NCBI GenBank assembly: GCA_024650095.1
Contig: JANKMV010000010.1
Coordinates: 1-8,569 of the forward strand
DNA length: 8,569 nucleotides
Source: Bacillota bacterium
Lineage (GTDB): Bacteria > Bacillota > Dethiobacteria > Dethiobacterales > Dethiobacteraceae
Direction: 5' to 3'
Positions 6,174 through 8,569 of the stretch are shown here, in pieces. The translations under genes and the position numbers were made by a program. Position 1 is the stretch's first letter. Each line of letters starts with the position of its first letter. The notes under the pieces were generated by a model. That model searched no databases. It saw nothing but the letters and a program-made list of their open reading frames with translations, and was not told the origin of the DNA.

Positions 6174-7499
6174 ATGTTCTCGATTCGCTATGCTAGAGTG
6201 ACAGACATTCCCGATATTTTAGCGCTACTGCGTCCGTACAATATGCATCATGTCCCTTCTGAAGAAGTGCGTGAAATTGATACCAACTTTTTCTATGTAG
6301 CAGAAGCGGAGGGGCGGATGGTGGGTGCTGCCGGCTTTGCCATTCTCACTGCGGAAGTTGGCAAAACTACCTTGATGGCTGTCGATGCCAACTTTGGTAG
6401 ACAAGGCATCGGGTTAGCCTTGCAAGCTAAAAGAATGTTGGCCATGCACTCACTGGGGTTAGAAAAGGTCATCACCAATGCTGATAGACCTGAAACGATT
6501 CGTTGGTACCAAAAACACTTTGGCTATAGAGTCATTGGTTCACTAAAAAAGGTTCATTCCTTTGGTCTTGACACGGTTGATACATGGATAACATTAGAAG
6601 CTGATCTACATGAGCTAGACTTACATCAATTTTTACCAGAGATACCAATCCCACCTCTGATTATCAACGCCGCCTTAACCGGCGCCTTACATAGTAAATC
6701 GGGCAATCCTAATCTGCCGCTAACCCCCCAGGAAATTGTCACTGATGCGGAAAGGGTATACCATGAAGGGGCTACCATTGTGCATATTCATGCTCGTGAT
6801 CAGGCAGGGCGTCCCACGACAGATCCCACGATATATGCCGATATTATCCAACGTATCCGTGACCGTTGTCCCGAACTCTTAATCTGTGCCTCCACCTCGG
6901 GACGTTGGGGTGAAAGCATAGACGACCGTGCAGCCGTACTTGAGCTAACAGGTGATGTTAAACCAGACCTAGCAAGTTTAACCTTAGGTTCGTTTAACTT
7001 TGCTAAACAGGTCAGTGTCAACCACCCGGATACCATCATTGCTTTAGCAACAAAAATGAATGAGCGGGGTATCTTGCCAGAAGCCGAAGTATTTGAACCC
7101 GGCATGCTTGACTACGCACGACGTCTCATTCGCAAAAAAATTCTCACGCTGCCGTTTTATTGCAACACTTTTTTTGGTTCCCCCTGCACAATTGCAGCCC
7201 GAGAAAAAAATGCCGTGGTACTAAGAGAGGCCTTACCGTTGGATACTTGTTGGAGTATTTCAGGTATTGGTCACCACCAACAAAGGATGACGGCGTGGGC
7301 ACTCGGTAATAACGCCCATGTACGTATTGGTTTAGAAGATCACCTTTACCTTGATGCAACAAAAGAAACCCTGGCTACCAACGCGACCCTAGTCAGACAA
7401 GTCCGGGAGGTCGCAGAAGCGGCAGGAAGAGCGGTTGCTACACCTCAACAGACTTGGGAGTTATTAGCGCAAGGGCGAGCGCGTTTTTGTATGACGTAG
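6174..7499 (+). CDS. GNAT acyltransferase fused to a beta-keto acid cleavage enzyme (BKACE)
   Basis: Two-domain cytoplasmic enzyme of 441 residues. Residues 1 to about 140 form a GNAT domain: IRYARVTDIPDILALL at the start, an acetyl-CoA loop of form GRQGIG (75-80) before an alpha helix, and NADRPETIRWYQKHFGYRVIG near the end. After a short linker, residues about 160-441 form a full-length BKACE (DUF849) domain. BKACE enzymes condense a beta-keto acid with acetyl-CoA and release acetoacetate and a new acyl-CoA. Visible marks are IINAALTGALHSKSGNPNLP, the zinc ligands His204 and His206 in VHIHARD, STSGR (Ser240), SISGIG, and RIGLED with Arg384, Glu388 (third zinc ligand) and Asp389. Spacing between these matches Kce (His46, His48, Arg226, Glu230, Asp231) by a constant offset. 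A gap of 54 bases from the ATP-grasp gene and no visible terminator allow read-through. The keto-acid substrate and the GNAT target are unknown. Confidence 0.9.
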   Translation: MFSIRYARVTDIPDILALLRPYNMHHVPSEEVREIDTNFFYVAEAEGRMVGAAGFAILTAEVGKTTLMAVDANFGRQGIGLALQAKRMLAMHSLGLEKVITNADRPETIRWYQKHFGYRVIGSLKKVHSFGLDTVDTWITLEADLHELDLHQFLPEIPIPPLIINAALTGALHSKSGNPNLPLTPQEIVTDAERVYHEGATIVHIHARDQAGRPTTDPTIYADIIQRIRDRCPELLICASTSGRWGESIDDRAAVLELTGDVKPDLASLTLGSFNFAKQVSVNHPDTIIALATKMNERGILPEAEVFEPGMLDYARRLIRKKILTLPFYCNTFFGSPCTIAAREKNAVVLREALPLDTCWSISGIGHHQQRMTAWALGNNAHVRIGLEDHLYLDATKETLATNATLVRQVREVAEAAGRAVATPQQTWELLAQGRARFCMT

Positions 7500-7526
7500 C
7501 TCGCTAATATACTATAATTTCTCACT

Positions 7527-7554
7527 AAAATAAGCCTCATGGCTTATTTTTTTT
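7527..7554 (+). terminator. Rho-independent terminator after the GNAT-BKACE gene
   Basis: Ten-base perfect stem AAAATAAGCC (7527-7536) and GGCTTATTTT (7541-7550) around a TCAT loop, running into eight T residues at 7547-7554. It lies 27 bases after the stop codon, a textbook intrinsic terminator; the A-tract in front means it may also work on the other strand. Confidence 0.93.
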
Positions 7555-7567
7555 GTCTACCAGCACT

Positions 7568-7602
7568 ACAATCTTGTCAATTTTCTAAAAAGGCAGGATT
7601 GT
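7568..7602. repeat. Inverted repeat upstream of the surface protein gene
   Basis: ACAATCTTG (7568-7576) can pair with CAGGATTGT (7594-7602) over nine positions, one a G-U pair, around a 17-base loop. No T-run follows, so it is not a terminator. It could be an operator or a leader hairpin for the next gene. No convincing promoter hexamers were found between the terminator and the start codon at 7652. Confidence 0.4.
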
Positions 7603-7637
7603 TGCCTAGTTAGCGCGAATAATAGCAAAAAATCCCT

Positions 7638-7644
7638 AAAGGGG
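7638..7644 (+). promoter_or_regulatory. Shine-Dalgarno site of the surface protein gene
   Basis: AAAGGGG lies seven bases before the ATG at 7652. The preceding CCCT could fold onto AGGG and partly mask it, though this small hairpin is weak. Confidence 0.6.
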
Positions 7645-7651
7645 TAACTAA

Positions 7652-8569
7652 ATGAAAAAGTTTGTCATTATCATTCTACCTTGTTTACTTATCGTTGCAG
7701 TCTACATGTTTGGCGGTTCCCTCTTTAACGACAAGCCCAAAACATTCTTTGTACTTTCCACCCCAGGGGCACACGGCCCTAGCACCGGAGTAAAAGAATA
7801 TCCAGGCGAGCTTAAAGTGGCCACTGCCAGCGCTCATCTCCAGAACCTCCATATTCGAGGCAACCTCTATCTTTCACCGGAAAACGGAGGAGGCCTCATT
7901 ACGCTCTCTAACGTTCAGGTAGACGGAGCCCTCATTATCATTGCCCTAGAAGACCTCACGGTCGGTCTGCGTGACGTTACTGCCCCAACACTAACTGTTA
8001 GCCGTTCCACGGGTAAAGTGACCGTTATCAGCCAAGGTTCCACCCAAATCGCTCTATCTCACATTAGTGGCCATACGGTCTTACAAGAAGAGAGCCCTTC
8101 TGCCAGCGGCTTTACCCAACTCACCCTCGCAGATGAAGCAAAGGTGGAGCTTTTAGGGTCCTACACCACCCTCATGGTAAACGGTACCAATACAGAACTC
8201 CAATTAACCACAGGCATAATAGAGAAAATACAGGTGCAAAAAGGACTTGCCGGTAATCATATAACCATTAATCAGGATGCAGTCGTACAATTACTCGAGC
8301 TACATACGGCAGCAGAGGTCGTTGGGGAGGGCATCATCGAAGAGGCCGTACTCTATGTGCCCAATGTAGAGCTAGCGCTCACCCCTAACAAGCTTACTGC
8401 TCCTGAAGCCACCATCCCAGAAGAAGATCCAACAGCCATGGAGGGCGACCAGACACCTGTGATCATCTATCCCTTTAGTAAGCCTACGCTACAACGGGGA
8501 GAGACAATCGTTGTTCCTGTACGCACCATGCCCATTGAGGGCATCAGCCTCCTTGTCTCCTCCAAAAAT
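7652..8569 (+). CDS. Signal-anchored, beta-repeat surface protein (3' end beyond window)
   Basis: Partial gene; the first 306 codons are open and run to the window edge. The N-terminus is a signal peptide or anchor: MKK, then a hydrophobic stretch FVIIILPCLLIVAVYMF (4-20). Residues about 62-245 are a ladder of short alternating beta segments (for example NLHIRGNLYLS, TLSNVQVDGALIII, AEVVGEGIIEEAVLYVPNVEL), which resembles the beta-helix-like region of large Bacillota surface proteins that often carry SLH or adhesin modules. An acidic, proline-rich linker (about 251-268, PEATIPEEDP) follows, then YPFSKPTLQRGETIVVPV begins another domain. It is expected to act outside the membrane, on the cell surface. 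Transcription is separate from the preceding gene because of the terminator at 7527. I do not recognise a specific family, and no anchoring domain is seen within the window. Confidence 0.8.
   Translation, partial: MKKFVIIILPCLLIVAVYMFGGSLFNDKPKTFFVLSTPGAHGPSTGVKEYPGELKVATASAHLQNLHIRGNLYLSPENGGGLITLSNVQVDGALIIIALEDLTVGLRDVTAPTLTVSRSTGKVTVISQGSTQIALSHISGHTVLQEESPSASGFTQLTLADEAKVELLGSYTTLMVNGTNTELQLTTGIIEKIQVQKGLAGNHITINQDAVVQLLELHTAAEVVGEGIIEEAVLYVPNVELALTPNKLTAPEATIPEEDPTAMEGDQTPVIIYPFSKPTLQRGETIVVPVRTMPIEGISLLVSSKN

Noticed and set aside
6800..7105. 101-codon open frame on the minus strand
   Set aside because: It lies entirely inside the BKACE domain, whose zinc motifs are unambiguous on the + strand, and has no ribosome site or recognisable protein pattern. 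The other minus-strand frames (for example 3307-3585, 7144-7362) were rejected for the same reason.
7574..7604. Promoter of the surface protein gene at TTGTCA/GATTGT
   Set aside because: The -35 is good, but the -10 matches the consensus at only three of six positions and overlaps the inverted repeat. Not strong enough to list as a promoter.
7652..7690. Lipoprotein signal at Cys11 of the surface protein
   Set aside because: The residues before the cysteine are ILP, not a lipobox such as L-A-G-C, and the cysteine is inside the hydrophobic core rather than after it. A plain signal anchor fits better.

Overview
This window looks like a low-GC Gram-positive-type (Bacillota) chromosome segment. 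The Shine-Dalgarno sequences are strong and purine-rich, the two clearest terminators are U-tailed hairpins, and the last gene resembles the beta-rich surface proteins common in that phylum. I cannot name the genus; an anaerobic clostridial or Negativicutes lineage is a guess. All recognisable genes lie on the + strand. No rRNA, tRNA, CRISPR array or insertion sequence was seen.

Left part (1-1950): two nucleotide-sugar epimerases in tandem. The first is a UDP-glucuronate 4-epimerase-like protein (UDP-galacturonate supply) that lacks its N-terminal NAD-binding segment in the readable frame and may be frameshifted. The second is an intact GalE (UDP-galactose supply, and probably UDP-GalNAc judging by one pocket residue). 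A long hairpin with a T-run closes this unit at about 1887-1950.

Middle part (1951-6119): a visibly more AT-rich cell-surface glycan module made of a GT4 glycosyltransferase, a Wzx-like flippase and an ATP-grasp ligase. The glycosyltransferase and flippase genes are tightly packed. A 136-base gap with a candidate promoter precedes the ATP-grasp gene. No polymerase, priming phosphosugar transferase or ligase is visible, so the module is either incomplete here or makes a short, possibly amino-acid-decorated, lipid-linked saccharide. The gaps before the glycosyltransferase and before the ATP-grasp gene each contain a short stretch that reads like a gene scar.

Right part (6120-8569): a fusion of a GNAT acyltransferase to a complete beta-keto acid cleavage enzyme (BKACE, formerly DUF849) with its zinc-site residues present, closed by a very clear terminator. 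A signal-anchored, beta-repeat surface protein follows and runs off the window end. The fusion protein is the most unusual item, because two CoA-dependent activities sit in one chain. The epimerases and the glycan module plausibly cooperate in making a galactose- or galacturonate-containing surface glycan; the BKACE fusion is metabolically unrelated as far as I can see.
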